From the NCBI GenBank assembly GCA_943704525.1, contig CALSCQ010000322.1, forward strand, positions 1-42,479: a DNA stretch of 42,479 bases. The letters are read 5' to 3'. The stretch comes from Pigoraptor vietnamica (Eukaryota; Opisthokonta; Filasterea). This document shows, in pieces, positions 1-16,493 of the stretch; position 1 is the first letter of the stretch, and each line of letters opens with the position of its first letter. The notes under the pieces are model-generated. The model saw nothing but the letters and a program-made list of their open reading frames with translations. It ran no database searches and was not told the origin of the DNA. Both the position numbers and the translations under genes were made by a program.

Positions 1-124
<124 letters not shown>

Positions 125-163
125 TGTCGCATTTCACACGCAAGCACAAGCAGCCACACTCAC

Positions 164-322
164 CAGAGCCCCGCCGATGGCGCCCTGCTTGGAAAGGTAG
201 CCCTCCTGCACACGGGTCGTTGAGTCAGCGCACACAATACGTGGCATCACACGCACACACCACACCCACAATACCTTCTGCGACATTCTCTCTCGAAGGT
301 CGTCCACACAGCCTCGAGACAT
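164..322 (-). CDS. 5' end of a minus-strand gene, possible PH-domain protein (partial)
   Basis: Two short exons are supported on the minus strand. Exon 1 (275-322) starts at an ATG and encodes MSRGCVDDLRERMSQK, then a GTATTG donor. Exon 2 (164-205) follows a TGTGCAG acceptor, encodes EGYLSKQGAIGGAL and ends at a GTGAGT donor. Both introns are phase 0, so the frame is continuous. The pattern [K]EGYLSKQG resembles the first strand of pleckstrin-homology domains (commonly EGWLxKxG), which bind phosphoinositides or proteins at membranes. This is suggestive only, because the rest of the gene lies beyond the (AC)n intron outside the window. An alternative is translation starting at the ATG at 247, inside the proposed intron 1. 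The gene is divergent from the NEK-RCC1 gene and shares its upstream region. Confidence 0.45.
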
Positions 323-449
323 AACGCGCAAAGCCCAGGGACCACTTCAGTCCGGAGGCTCTTAGAGCAGTCGTCAGTTCCAAACATTGTAAGACGAAGC
401 GAGAGCTCGCTTACCTTTCGGAATTCGTGACGAGATCTCGGAAGTATTG

Positions 450-463
450 GTTGCCGCGGTAAC
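450..463. promoter_or_regulatory. Perfect X-box (RFX-type site) GTTGCC-GC-GGTAAC
   Basis: The sequence is an inverted repeat of two half-sites separated by 2 bases, which matches the classic RFX X-box (GTTGCC, N1-3, GGYAAC). It lies 291 bases before the NEK-RCC1 ATG and 128 bases before the divergent gene's ATG. In animals, RFX factors switch on ciliary genes through such sites. Whether this organism has an RFX factor cannot be seen here. Confidence 0.6.
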
Positions 464-470
464 AGACTGA

Positions 471-478
471 TCACGTGA
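471..478. promoter_or_regulatory. E-box palindrome TCACGTGA
   Basis: This is a palindromic CACGTG core flanked by T and A, the kind of site bound by bHLH-zip factors of the USF/MITF type. It is 8 bases from the X-box. The same 8-mer is found 197 bases before the epimerase-GT8 gene (18081-18088). Confidence 0.35.
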
Positions 479-753
479 TTGCGCGGTGGGGCCAAACGGC
501 CCGGCGACGGCCTGAGCAACACCACAACGGCAAGCACAGCACGCACTGTCTTATGTTTCTCTCCACGCGAATGTGACCCACTGCTCTGCCAGGCATCCAC
601 TCTACTCGCTCTCCACTGCCGTGCACGGCATCCACTCTACTCGCTCTTGTGTGGGCGCACCTGGCATGAATTGTTCGGCGCGCCTGTAGAGTGAGAGGCG
701 ACTACAAACACTGATTTCGTCGGAGAACGTCGCCGCGCGGGGCGTCTGCGAAA

Positions 754-5264
<4,511 letters not shown>

Positions 5265-5958
5265 GTTGTATAAAGCTTGTTGAGGTAATTGGCCTCCCAC
5301 AACCCACACCCCCTCTTTCCCTCCCCAACACACAAAAAGGCGCGCGCACACACACACGCGTGCGCCCTTCACTCCACTTACATACATAGTCTGTCACATT
5401 ATCCTTCGTCTCTCTGGTCTGACATTGCCGGCATAGTATGGGTTGTTGGTTGTCGCCCCAACGCCCGTTACGTTATTCGTGGAGTCTCGCTTGCGCAACG
5501 TCGCAGCCGTTTAGAACCGTAGCGCGTGCCTCGGCGCACCGCTCACCCATTCCGCGAGTGTCACCCCTAGCCAGCGAAACCGGCTTTGCGGCAGCGTGCA
5601 GTTCGGTCACGTGTTACGGCCTGAGAAGCACAGTGGGTTGCCATAGAATTGTGAAGTGCGAGATTGGACGGCGACTGAACGGTGCGAAACCGCACTGTCG
5701 CCATGTGAGCACGCTGACCACGCAGTTGCGACACTGCATCCGGTTAGCAGACAGAGTCCGTCCCTCAGTTCGTAACAGTCTCATGTTACCTTTCATTAGC
5801 AAGTACTCAGTAGTGATGATTGGAGTTGAATGATAAATTTTGTGAAGTTTGGTACATTTTCAAATTATTTGTGCCGGATTGGGGGGGGGGTCATGTTTGT
5901 CTCTCGTTCTCACTTTGTCTCGCGTTGTTGACAGTCCGCCCGCACGAGACAACGCGCG
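5265..5958. other. Intergenic region, NEK-RCC1 to PARP gene
   Basis: No ORF with a recognisable product or with splice-supported continuity was found. It holds a CA-rich patch near 5350, a run of ten G at 5881-5890 and a more AT-rich stretch at 5825-5875. The region should contain the 3' UTR of the kinase gene and the upstream part of the PARP promoter. A half X-box (GTTGCC) occurs near 5637. Confidence 0.5.
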
Positions 5959-5965
5959 TATAAAT
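5959..5965 (+). promoter_or_regulatory. Candidate TATA box (TATAAAT) of the PARP gene
   Basis: TATAAAT sits in an otherwise GC-rich stretch, about 110 bases before the inferred end of a non-coding first exon (donor at 6076). Position and composition fit a core promoter. No transcription start evidence is available. Confidence 0.4.
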
Positions 5966-6075
5966 GGCCTTTCTCCCATCCCTCGCAGGAAGACAAGACA
6001 AAATCCCTCTCTCTGAAGCGCGATTGTAGCATTAGAGACTAGTCTTTCAGTGCCTGACCCCTGTACTCGCCTGAG

Positions 6076-6446
6076 GTACGCGCCGTTTTGGGGCGGCGGG
6101 CGTCAGTGTCCTGCAGAGAGGTTGTAAACCATTATGTTTCGCGCGCGTGTGTCATTTGGTGTGTACCTGTATATGTGTGCCTGCGGTGTGTGTGTGGATG
6201 TGGGTGTGTGGACGCGCGCCGTGTGGCGGGGAGTCAGTGTGTCACTCCGGGTCGCAGTTGCTGTGGGTGTAGTGCGCGCCGATGTCGCCGGCGTGTGTGT
6301 GTGCGTTTGCAATGTGCGCATGCGAGCTCTGTTTGAGCTCTACGCAACTGACCGTCTCATCAGTTGATCGGCCGCAGCGCCCTGCCCGTGCCCAGCCCCA
6401 ATCAGACCACGTGACTCACGGCATCCCCTGCCTGTGCAATCCGCAG
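6076..6446 (+). other. Probable 5' UTR intron of the PARP gene
   Basis: A donor GAG|GTACGC at 6076 and an acceptor CCGCAG ending at 6446 bracket 371 TG-rich bases. The donor is of the same form as coding-region donors in this window (for example 3151 and 37958). The start codon at 6448 lies two bases after the acceptor, so the intron would leave only AATG at the start of exon 2. The first exon would hold the UTR downstream of the TATA-like box. Confidence 0.4.
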
Positions 6447-6447
6447 A

Positions 6448-8096
6448 ATGCCCATGAAAACCCGCAATAAGGCGCGACGCGAGCGTCGACCCCCCAAGCG
6501 CTACGTGGACGAGCTCGACGCGGAGGCCGACCGTCCCCCTTCCCGCCGACAGCGTAACGACGTGTCTCTCGCGAATGCGACACGCCAAGCCGGGAAGCGC
6601 CCCGTGTCCGCGGACAACGGCAGCGACGACGGCTCCGACATGGACGTTGACGAGGCGCCGCAGTCGCAAGTGCACAGCCACAAGCGGAAGCGAGAGGCGA
6701 GGAAGGCGGACAAGCTCAAGGCGTCCGCAGACAAGGCTGGGGCCCCACCGGACAAGGGTAAGGCTCCCCTGTCGTCTGCGGGCCCTCCGGCCAAGCGGCG
6801 CAAGACGGCCGGTGCACAGCCCGCGGGTGCTGGGCCCAGCAACGAGCGCATCGTCCTTGGTGCGTCATCTGCCACCGACGATGACGCACTTCTGACGCCC
6901 GCGGCTGTTGCTGGCGCAATTGCGTCGTGGAACATCGCGGCGCCGGCCGTCGCGCCACCGCGCGGGAAAAAGGGGCGGGAGATCGAAGCGCGGGCCAAGC
7001 GTGCGCAGAGCGCGTCTGGACAAGTCGCCGCCCTTCCCGCCACGCTCTTTGTTGAACCGACGCTCGGTGCAGGACTGTGCGTGGACGCGTGCTGCTCGCG
7101 GTGCGCCGGTCTCGCTGCGTTCGGCGCCATCGCGGCGAACGACGAAACCGCGCTGGCGCAGCTACGCGACGACAAGAGGCGCGTGGCGAGCGTGTGGGAG
7201 AGGCCCGCCCCGAACGTATTCGCCACCCCCGTGGACGCCGCCCTTCGCTCCGGCAACCTCGCGCTGTTCAAGTGCATTGAAGACGATGCGCACAAGAGAG
7301 GCCGCGTGCAGTTTCCCGTCAACACGATCAAGCAGGACAACGACACGGGCTTCGTGGGGCGGTCGACGTACAACCACGCCGTGCGCAAGGTCAACGCAGC
7401 GCGCGGCGGGAGGGAGGGAAACGTGGCCTTTGTGGACTGGCCGTCGGCAGACCCTTTCGTGGCGACAGAGCAGACGCGAAGGTATTCGAACGACGAGTCC
7501 CGCGAGAACGACGCGTTCGTGCGGTGCTTGAACGGGCAGGGACTCACTGCCCAGGTGGTGGACTACTGGGCGCTCACGTACAGCCACTTTTGCCAGTCAT
7601 CCGGGGTGTTCTACGCGTGCGAAGCGGGACAGCGCGAGGTGCGTGCGGCCTTCACTTTACCACGACCACCCCACAACCAAACCCCGCTTTATGTGCGCAT
7701 ACAAATCTCTTTTTCTACTCTCCACGCCAATATCACTCGCGCAATCCCATTTCTCTGCGCGATCCGCTAAGCGTCACGCCGGCGGTGCTCTCTTTACTTA
7801 CGCGCGCAGGTGGCTGAGCGGTTCGTCCGCGCCGCCGACTCGAGCTGGGGCTTCAACGACCTCCACCTCAAGGTGCTGAGTGGGGAGGCGCTCGGCGATT
7901 TCCGCGCTGTTCAGGCGACGAAGAAGGCCGTCGGGAACCAATCCATTACGCCCGTCCACATGGCAGCGATCAACCCTGACGTGAGTGGGACATCTGACGG
8001 TTCGCATGTCATACTATCCACGTGGTCAGGCACACACAAACACACGCGCACACACACACACACACACACGCACACACACACACACACACACACGCA

Positions 8097-8130
<34 letters not shown>

Positions 8131-8175
8131 ACACACGCGCACGCGCACACTCACACACACACACACACACACGCA

Positions 8176-8228
<53 letters not shown>

Positions 8229-11200
8229 CACACGCGCACGCGCACACTCACACACACACACACACGCAACGCACACATGTCGAAGCCCTCACCCTGTCCC
8301 CTTTGTGCTCCTGAAGAATCCATAGCGCACGTTCGTTCTTGCGCGCTCTGTATTTATCCACCCACGCTCGCTTGCCTCGCCTGCAGCCGTCCTTCCTTGC
8401 CACCCTCCTGAACGAGGCAAAGGAAGGCGCCACGGAAGCAACGGGCTCGCTCGGCCGCACTGCCGCGCACTTTGCAGCCGCGTGCGTCGGCGATCGCCCC
8501 CTTCGCCACCTTGTGGGCGCCGGGTGCAACATTGGCGCACCGGACAAGGCTGGCGTCACGCCGCTCCACATGTGCGCGAGGTGTGTCTATCCGGTCACGT
8601 GGTTCGCTGACATCCTTGCTCCCGCTTTCATTATTGTCAGTTTACATGGTCGGTTTTTTTCAGCGGAATTTTGTCGTGCCTTGCTCAAACGCTGTGCCGC
8701 CAATCGAACGCGCGTGCCACGGCTGCATTGATCGTTTGACGTGCCCCTTTGACACGCTCTTGCGCCGCGGTCCTCACACACGTGCAGGTTTGGCCGCACG
8801 CACAACGTGGCTGTCTTCGCCGAATCGTCGGGCGGTTCGCTCGAGGGATCGAAGCCAGACAAAAAGGGCCGTACGGCGGTGCAGTACGCGTCGCACTTTG
8901 GCCATCCGCACACCCTTGCCGCCCTCATCGCACACGGCGCCCCTCTCGACGTCGCCGACAAGGACGGGAAGATAACGCCGCTCATGGAGGCGGCGCGCAG
9001 CGGACATCGCGCGTGCGCCGAGATTCTCCTCGCCGCGGGTGCGGACGCTGAGGCGACGGACAAGGCCGGGCGCACGCCCCTTCACCACGCCGCCAAGAAC
9101 GGCGCCGCGCGAATTATCGCGCTCCTCCTCTCGACGGGGTGCAATCCGGACTGTGCGGACTCGTCCGGAAACACGCCGCTCCACTATGCCGCTGCCTATG
9201 GGTGGGATGAGTGCGTGCGCATACTGATCCACGGCGGAGGCGCCAACGCGAGCGCCCTCAACGCGTGGAAGGTTGGCCCGCTGTTCATCGCCATGATCAA
9301 GGGACACATGCGCTGCGCCGAGACACTCATGTCGCACCCGGGCGTCGACGTCAACCAACGCGACGCCGAGGGACAGACGATGCTCCACCACGTGCTCTCG
9401 TCGCCCTCGGACGGCACGCGTCGGCAGGTGGAGTTTCTGCTCGCGCGCGGCGCATCGGTTGCCATTGCGGACGCGAAGGGGTTCACGGCGCTGCATGCGC
9501 ACTTTTCACGCGACAAGGAACGCGACAGGACGCTGGCCAACTACGACTACGCAGCGGCGGAAAAGGCGGCGGCGGAAAAGGCGGCGGCGGAAAAGGCGGT
9601 GCCCGAGGAGGCGAGGGAAGGTGTGCCGCAAGTTGCGGCTGAACCCGCGGTGAACACCGACGTCGACATGGCGAGTGCGAGCGACGCTGAGAACAGCGCG
9701 GGGGAGGAGGACTCTGAGGCGGGCGATAGCGACGGCAATGAAGAGGATGAAGGCGCCGACGACAGCGATGGCAGCGACGCGCCCGAGGCGATGGACGCGG
9801 CACCCCTAGCACCCGCGGCACTCCCGGCACCTGACAATGACGTCATCGCGATTGCGCACATGCTCCTCAAGGGTGGCGGTGCCGACCCCTGCGCCGCAGA
9901 CGGCGAGGGGAACACGGCCGTGTCGCTGTCGGTTAGACAGGGATCCATGCGCCTCTTCCGCGTGTTGGCAGACGCCGGCGTGCTCGATGCCGCGTGCAGT
10001 GTGCGCACGTCGAACGGCCGCAACCTGCTGCACACCATCCTCGGGGGTGATGCGGCGAGTCACGTGCACCCGCAGCACTGGCTGAACATTCTGTACGCGG
10101 GGGTTGCCAAGGCGACGCTGTGCCGAATGGCGCGGGAAGTGGACGAGAAGGGGTTTACGCCACTCCACTTGTTGTGCCTGTCGTACACCGGCTTCTCGGA
10201 TCATACGATCCTCACGCTGGTGTCGTCGTTCTGCGCTGCGTGCAGTCCGGACATGAACGCTGCCGTCACGCTGGACCCCTCGCACGCTGGCCGCACCGCC
10301 CTTCACTTTGTGGCCCACACGCGGCCCGACTTGGTCGAGGAGCTTGTTAAGCTGGGGTGTTCGCCCTCCGTTGCTGACGCGCGGGGCAACTACCCCCTGC
10401 ACTCGCTTCTGTCGTTCCCTTCGGGCCGTCGTTCGTTGGTCGTGACCATTGCCAGCCTGAAGTGCCTCCTGCACGGACCCGCTGTCAACGCGCGCAACAA
10501 CAAGGGCGAGACGCCCCTCCTTCTCGCTGTGCGGTCGTGCGATTGGCGTGTTGTTGGCGCGCTTCTCGATGCGGGCGCCGACGTCAACGTCGTGGACAAG
10601 GACAACCGCACACGTGAGTCTCCCAAAACATCAGAGTCGGTCTATCCGCTTGTGTCTTGTTCGGGATCGAAAACGTCCGCATTCGTTCAGTTCGTGGTGA
10701 CGCCTCGTCGCCTGTTCTTCTCAACTAACGCGCCTTGCTGACCTCCCTCGCAGCTCTCGCGATCGTGGCGGCGGAGACGGGCGACAACACCATCACCGTC
10801 GCCTCGGTCCTTCTCATGGCAGGCGCTAATCCCGACGCGCCTGCGGGCGTACCGGGTGCCCCCGTCCCTCTCGTTGCCGCCGCGTCCAAAGGGCTCGCCG
10901 TCGTCGTGCGCATGCTCGCGGACGCCGGCGCGGACCTCAACGCGCAGACGACGGCGCCGCCGGAGAAGAGCAACGGGGAAGCGGGAGCTGCGGCGCCCGT
11001 GCAGGTGCAGGTTTTTGGCTACCACCACCACCAGCAGCAGTCCGAGACCGTCCTCGTCGCCGGCACGACCGCCTTGCACGCCCTTGTCGCCCGCATGTCC
11101 AAGTCGCCGGACAACATTGAGCTGGCAGCGCTCGTGCGCGTTCTCGTCGAGCGCGGCGCACGCACGGACCTGCGCGACTCGAAGGGGCGAACGCTGCTGC

Positions 11201-14200
11201 ACCTGTGCTTTCCGGAGAACACCTTCAGCGACGAGTACCTGCGCCAGCAGCAGCAGGCCATGCAGTATCACCACTACGGCTACGGTCACCAGGCACAGAA
11301 GGACCAGGACCCCATCGCCGTTCTCAGCGACGTGTGCCCTTTGCCGGGGATTGACGTGGACGCTCGCGACGCAGAGGGTCGCACGCCCCTCCACTTTGCG
11401 TCGGCATCGAACGCCATCATATCGAGCATCTACCTCCTGCAGCGGGGCGCTGACGTGAACGCACGTGATGCGAAGGGGAACGGCCCCCTCCAGGTCGCGA
11501 TTGCGCGCAAGCACAAGGAGATGGCGTCCGTGCTGGCGAGCAGGGGCGCAGACCCTCGTGCGCCGTACGTGGAAGCGTCTGGTGCGTCGGTGACGACGTT
11601 TCGCGCGGCCGCTTCGGCACAGATGAAGGCGCTGTGCTATCTGATGGTGGGCGCTGGGATGGACGTTGTCACAGCGTGCGAAGACTCGCTCGCGCTCGGT
11701 GACGCGGATGGCATGCGCGCGATCATGGCGAAAGCAGACGACGCCCAGCTGCGGGGAACGACGGCGCGGGGACGTAACCTGTACCACGCGTGCGCCCAGT
11801 ACCCCGCCTTGTTTCCGATCGACCCTTTGAGAGGCTGGGGTTTTGAAATTCCGTCGCAACGCTTACACGGCAAGTCCTCCGCTGCCGCGAGCTCGGGCGG
11901 CTCTGGATCGAGCGAGGCCGTCGTGGACGCTTCGAACCCCTTTGCAAGGGTGCGCCAAATCCGACAGGGAGGGGGTCTTCCGGCACCCCCTTTCACGGCG
12001 CTGACCAGTGCGTCGCAGTACGCTGTTGAGAAGGACCTGCTCATGCTCATTTACGCGCGCGGTGTGGATGCCTGCGCCGTCGACGCGGACGGCGACACTC
12101 CGCTGCACATTGCCTGCGAGAAGGCGAACGTTGTCGTGGTGTGGCACCTCCTCCAGTGCAACGCAAGCGTCTCGGCGCGTGACAGGGATGGGCGTACCCC
12201 CCTTGGTCGGATTCCAGTCGGGTCCACCAATGAGAACGTGCAGCGCACACTCGCAGAGGTCATCTCGAGCGGCGCCTGCGTCACCGACGCGTTGCCGAAA
12301 GGCAGTGTCCCCCTGTTTTATACGGCCGTTCTCGGTGGAAATCAGAACGTCGCCTGGAGCCTCGTTCGCAAGGGTGCCGACGCGAACGAACCGCACCCGA
12401 ACACGGGGCGCACGGCACTGTCGGAGGCGCTGAGGACGTCGTCGCTCTCGGCAATCGGTGTTTGCGTGTTCATTGCGAAGATGGCGGCGCCTCTGCGTGT
12501 GGACATTCCGGACAACGAGGGACGTAACGCCCTCCATTACGCCGTGGGTGTGAGCCAGTCGTCGTTTGCGCGCCACGAGAAGACCGCAAAGGTGCTCAAG
12601 ATGCTTGCGCCGAAGGTCGCCACCGGTTTCGAGAACGCCTTGCGCATGCGAGATGCCGTCGGAATGACGCCCGTCGACTACGCTCGGCGCCTGCGTGACC
12701 CCGCCGCAATCGAAGCGCTGCGGGAGATGGACGCGAGTGCGGTCGATGAAGCGATGGCACGGCCGCTCGACCCCTTGCCGCCCCTTCCACCCTTCCCTAC
12801 GCTCGACGCACCCGCCATCCCCGTGAGCCCGCAGGCGGACGCACAAGCCATGCGCGAGAAGCACGCCGCGGCGGTGGATGCCGAGTGGGAGAAGAGCCGG
12901 CGCGAGGGGAAGGTCACGTATGCCGTGGACGAGGAGGGCAACTTCCCCGCCACCGCCGTCGTGCACACGAACGCGGCGGGCGTTGCGTTTGACGCGCTGC
13001 TGCACCGCGCGGACGCTTCGTACGGCGTCTACGGCAAGAACGACTTTTATCGGATGCAGGTCGTGCACATTCCGACGCAGGACCTCTTCCTCCTGTGGAC
13101 GCGCTGGGGCCGCGTGGGCGAGACCGGCATGCACCAGAAGACGCCGTTCCCTTCCGCCGCGGAGGCAGAGACGGAGTTTGCAAAGATATTCCGCTCGAAG
13201 ACGGGCAACGCGTATGACGCGCCCGCGTTCGAACCCGTCCCCGGAAAGTACCGCCTTCAGTCAGTCGCGACGCGTCCGGACCCGGGCGACGCCCTCTGCC
13301 GCTTCGACCCCGCCGCCGGTGGGCTCCCCACACAGCTCGACGGTCGCATCGTTCGCCTCCTTCGGCTGGCCACCAACACGAAGCTGCTGAAGGGGGCGTT
13401 CGAGCGTAAGCGGATCGGCGACGGGATGCTCGGCCGCGTGCCAGACTCTGCTGTCGTGGACGCTGTTGCCGCGCTCGCGGACATCGCGGCGTGCAACGAC
13501 GAGATAGCGGCAGCAGACAAGGCGCTGGACGTGGCGCGCCTCCGCGCTGCGAAGGAGCGCATGCCGCCGCTGCTGAACCGGTTCTACGAGCTCGTGCCGC
13601 ACACGTCGCAGGGGGAAATGACGATTTCCGACATCAACGACAAGATACGCATGCTCGTTGAGATTGGGGACCTCCAGGTGGCCGCGCGGCTGCACCTCGG
13701 CGCCCAGCTGCGACAGGCGGAGATGAACCCCGCGGAGGTACTGCGGTGTTTTCTTTCTGTCACTGCGTCTTCGTGTTTCGGCACTGTTGTATGTGTCAGC
13801 GCGCGTAGGTAGGCACGTGTGCTCTGTGGGGTCATGTGGGTGTGCGTGTGCGTGCGTGCATTTTCTCACATACTGTTGAGTAATTGTCTCACGCCTTCCC
13901 CCATTGTCCTGTTCAGTACGTCTTCCGTGGTCTCGGAGTCGACATTCGCCCTGTGGAGGACGGCACCGACGAGTTCGCGGTGATTCAGAAGTGGGTTGCA
14001 GTCAATGGAGTGCGCCAAGGCAGTGGGCACCGTGCGTGAAGAGGCGTCCTCGTGTGTGATTGTTCTGACACGTTTTGTATTACGAAACCCCTGACTGTAG
14101 ATAACCTGAGCGCACGTTCGCAGGTACTTCACCCTGTCCAAGGAACACGACTCGCTTTCGATCGACACCGTCTTCGCTGTGCGTCGTCCCGGCGAAGCGG

Positions 14201-14932
14201 CGTCTGTGGACGCACACGCGGCGGCGGGCGGAGAGTGCATGCTCCTATGGCACGGCTCTGGGCTGGAGAACTCGCTCGGCATTCTCGCGGATGGCCTGCG
14301 CATTGCGCCTCCCCATGCGAAGCTCACGGGTTCGATGTTCGGAAAGGTGAAGTGAACAACTTTTTGCGCGTGGGTGGGCTTGCATTACCAGATCAAGGGC
14401 GTGGCGTACAGTATTCGCGTATTATGTTCGTGAGGATGTACTGTCCGCAAGTCCGTTATCGCCAAGCGTATTAACGCCGTGTGCGCAGGGCATTTACTTT
14501 GCGAACGCATTCGCGAAGTCCAGTGGCTACTGCGGGAACGGCCACTTTGGGTCGGACGCCGCGCGCAACCACCGCGTCGCCTTTCTCTGCCGCGTGGCGC
14601 TCGGCCGCCAGAGCCACGGAAAGCACTTTACGTGCGCAGAGGACGTCGCCGCGAGGGACGGCGAGTTTGACAGCACGTATGGGTGCGGCAATAATCGTCC
14701 CGACCCCGATAATCGGTATGTCCTGCAGCGCGGCGGGGCGGTGGTCCCGATGGGTCCGCTAGTGCCGGTGCCGTGGATTGAGACTCGCGAGCACACGTGC
14801 GGGCTGAACTACGACGAGTTTGTTGTGTACGACCCGTCGCGCGTGGAGATTCAGTACGCCGTCCTCTTTCGCGTAACGGGGTGGAAGAAGAAGAAGAAGG
14901 GCGCGACCAAGTCTGCATTCGGCGGCATCTGA
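6448..14932 (+). CDS. Giant ankyrin-repeat, WGR and PARP-catalytic protein (tankyrase-like layout)
   Basis: Eight exons give about 2,368 residues: 6448-7638, 7810-7980, 8387-8580, 8788-10613, 10754-13737, 13917-13990, 14124-14346 and 14489-14932. All phases agree. The N-terminus is basic with likely nuclear signals ([14 protein letters not shown]). Many ankyrin repeats follow (about 455-1800), shown by recurring G-TPLH-A and LL--GA phrases. An acidic linker (about 810-870) and a triple AAAEK interrupt them. A WGR domain (about 1865-1945, [10 protein letters not shown]) and a helical PARP regulatory domain (about 1990-2125) precede the catalytic domain. The H-Y-E triad is intact: H2190 in LLWHGSG, Y2224 in GIYFANA and E2331 in NYDEFVVYD, so NAD-dependent (poly)ADP-ribosylation is expected. 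WGR domains sense DNA ends in PARP1-3, whereas tankyrases use ankyrin repeats to bind partners. Having both in one chain recalls nematode PME-5. The C-terminus ends in a lysine run. It probably works in the nucleus in DNA-damage or chromatin signalling (inference). Confidence 0.93.
8029..8275. repeat. (CA)n microsatellite in PARP gene intron 2
   Basis: A long CA tract with interspersed CGCA and TACA units fills most of the intron 7981-8386. A block ending in the ACACGCGCACGCGCACACTC phrase occurs twice, near 8130 and 8230, so the tract itself contains a roughly 100-base tandem duplication. Confidence 0.9.
9554..9598 (+). repeat. Three tandem 15-base units coding for AAAEK
   Basis: The unit GCGGCGGCGGAAAAG is repeated three times in frame inside PARP exon 4, adding (AAAEK)3 at about residue 775. 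This is a short helical, length-variable linker between an ankyrin block and the acidic segment. Confidence 0.7.
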
Positions 14933-16493
14933 TTGCTGCCCGCGGCGCGAGGCAGTGCAACTAGTCCCGGCGGCGCTGAAGCGTGTCATTGCTCTTGCTT
15001 TATAATTTTTTCTTTCACAGCGTTGTGTGATACATTTCCCTCTTCTTTTGTCCAGTTTCGACGAGGGCATGTTTGTGTGTGCGTGCGCGGGGTGAATGGT
15101 GTGTGCGTGTGTGTGTATGTGTGTGTGTGCGTGTTTGTGTGTGTGTGCGTGACGGCTTTAAAATTTCTCTTACTGTAGTTGCAGTGTTCCATGGCTGAAG
15201 TGACGATAATACGCGGTCGTTTGGCGATGGGGCCAGTCAGTGACGGCCATAGCGCGTGCACGGCCGAGTGCGGCAATGGAGTGCAGCCACCGCAGCCGAG
15301 AATTGAGGCTCGGCAGCCAATGTCGGGAAGCACCATCCCACCCCTCGGTACCACCCGCCGTGACACACGCAGTCGCCTCTATCCATCCCATAACCGTCGA
15401 CACTCAGCTGCAGCCATATTGCTTACTCGATGACACTTTCCATTTCCCTGCGCTCGCACAATGGCATTTGCAATCTCTTGCCGACCCCACGCCACGTCGC
15501 AACGCCACAACCTCGGATCGGCGCCGCGGCCACTCACACAGTCCACACTGTTGGCCTCGGCTGTGGCTGACCGAGTCTTGACTTATCCGCCAATATATGC
15601 GCGCACCCCACAACAATAAAACACAGTCTATTAGGACCCGTCTCGCGCACACCGGCCACTCACACGGCACACTGTCAATGCACCACATGGGGCACACAGA
15701 GCTACAGACGTGGCTGACGAGACAGCACGTGGCAGGGTGTCCGTGATTGCTTCGCTCCTACGCGGAAGCAAAGGTAAGAGGGGGGATTTAGAGTACCGTA
15801 GTACCGCCAACTGCAGCCGTGTTGTGGGCGCCCGTCCACGTTCGAGGAAACCGAGGACGCGGCGACACAGCACGCGCAAAGACGCGCGTGTGTCGAAGAG
15901 GCGTCTGCACGACCGCGGTCTCTGCTACGAGTCCGTTGCCGCGACCGAGTGGCTGCATGGCGACGGTCCCGAAGGGCGGCGTCTCAACCCACGGATCGTA
16001 ACCGCGCTCACACTCACCGCGCTGTCGGATGCGGGTGTGGTGCGGGCGTTTGCGATCGTCGTTACCCCGTCTAAGAAAGCGGCGGACGCGTGGCGATTGT
16101 GCGCGCGTTGGCGGACGCGTACGCACAGATCGGCGGGGGCTAGACGATCGCGCAGCTAACATTACATAACGAAGTGCGGCATGAGCCGTCGCTCACATGC
16201 AACTGATGGCACCGGCAGCACCCTTCGCACGCGTGCTCTTCCCCGCGGAGGCCCCACCAATTCCCGCAGAATAGGAACCGCGCACTCCTGGGACCAACGG
16301 CGGCTGCCATCGCCGCGCGACGTCGGCGCGGAGGCTGGTTCTTTTTCCGTTGTTTTCAGCGCGCAGTAGCAGTCGTGACACACATTCAAATTTCACCCAG
16401 CCCAAACCCATTGAGACAGGTCTGATGCGAGCCTGGAAAGAGTGACAGTGTGCACGCATCCGCAATTCGTTTCTGCGTCCCCTCTCTCACCCA
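14933..16493. other. Long stretch without a convincing gene
   Basis: A TG-rich patch lies at 15070-15150. Between about 15710 and 16160 the DNA is GC-rich and partly open in several frames on both strands. The plus frame from 15710 opens with GTG, not ATG. A good-looking donor (AAAG|GTAAGAG, near 15775) precedes it, but I could not link exons into a protein I recognise. The segment 15930-16080 has the base composition of coding DNA here. It may be an unrecognised small gene, a decayed gene or plain intergenic DNA. No tRNA or other RNA fold was recognised. Confidence 0.4.

Larger units (their letters stand above)
323..753. promoter_or_regulatory. Divergent intergenic promoter region
   Basis: These 431 bases separate the start codons of the minus-strand partial gene and the plus-strand NEK-RCC1 gene, so they should hold both promoters and both 5' UTRs. 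Two palindromic motifs stand out (450-463 and 471-478, listed separately). No TATA box is apparent. A 20-base phrase around 587-606 recurs imperfectly at 625-646 (CATCCACTCTACTCGCTC). Confidence 0.6.

Noticed and set aside
5881-5890. G10 run as a G-quadruplex or regulatory element
   Set aside because: It is a single homopolymer without further G-tracts nearby. Nothing beyond base composition supports a function.
6501-7547. Antisense ORF of 348 codons opposite PARP exon 1
   Set aside because: Alanine/serine-rich shadow frame. The sense frame continues by matching splice phases into recognisable domains.
10687-13134. Long antisense ORFs of 390 and 423 codons opposite PARP exon 5
   Set aside because: They mirror a GC-rich coding exon whose sense frame gives clear ankyrin and WGR domains. 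The antisense products are Arg/His-rich with no domain, which is the usual shadow effect.
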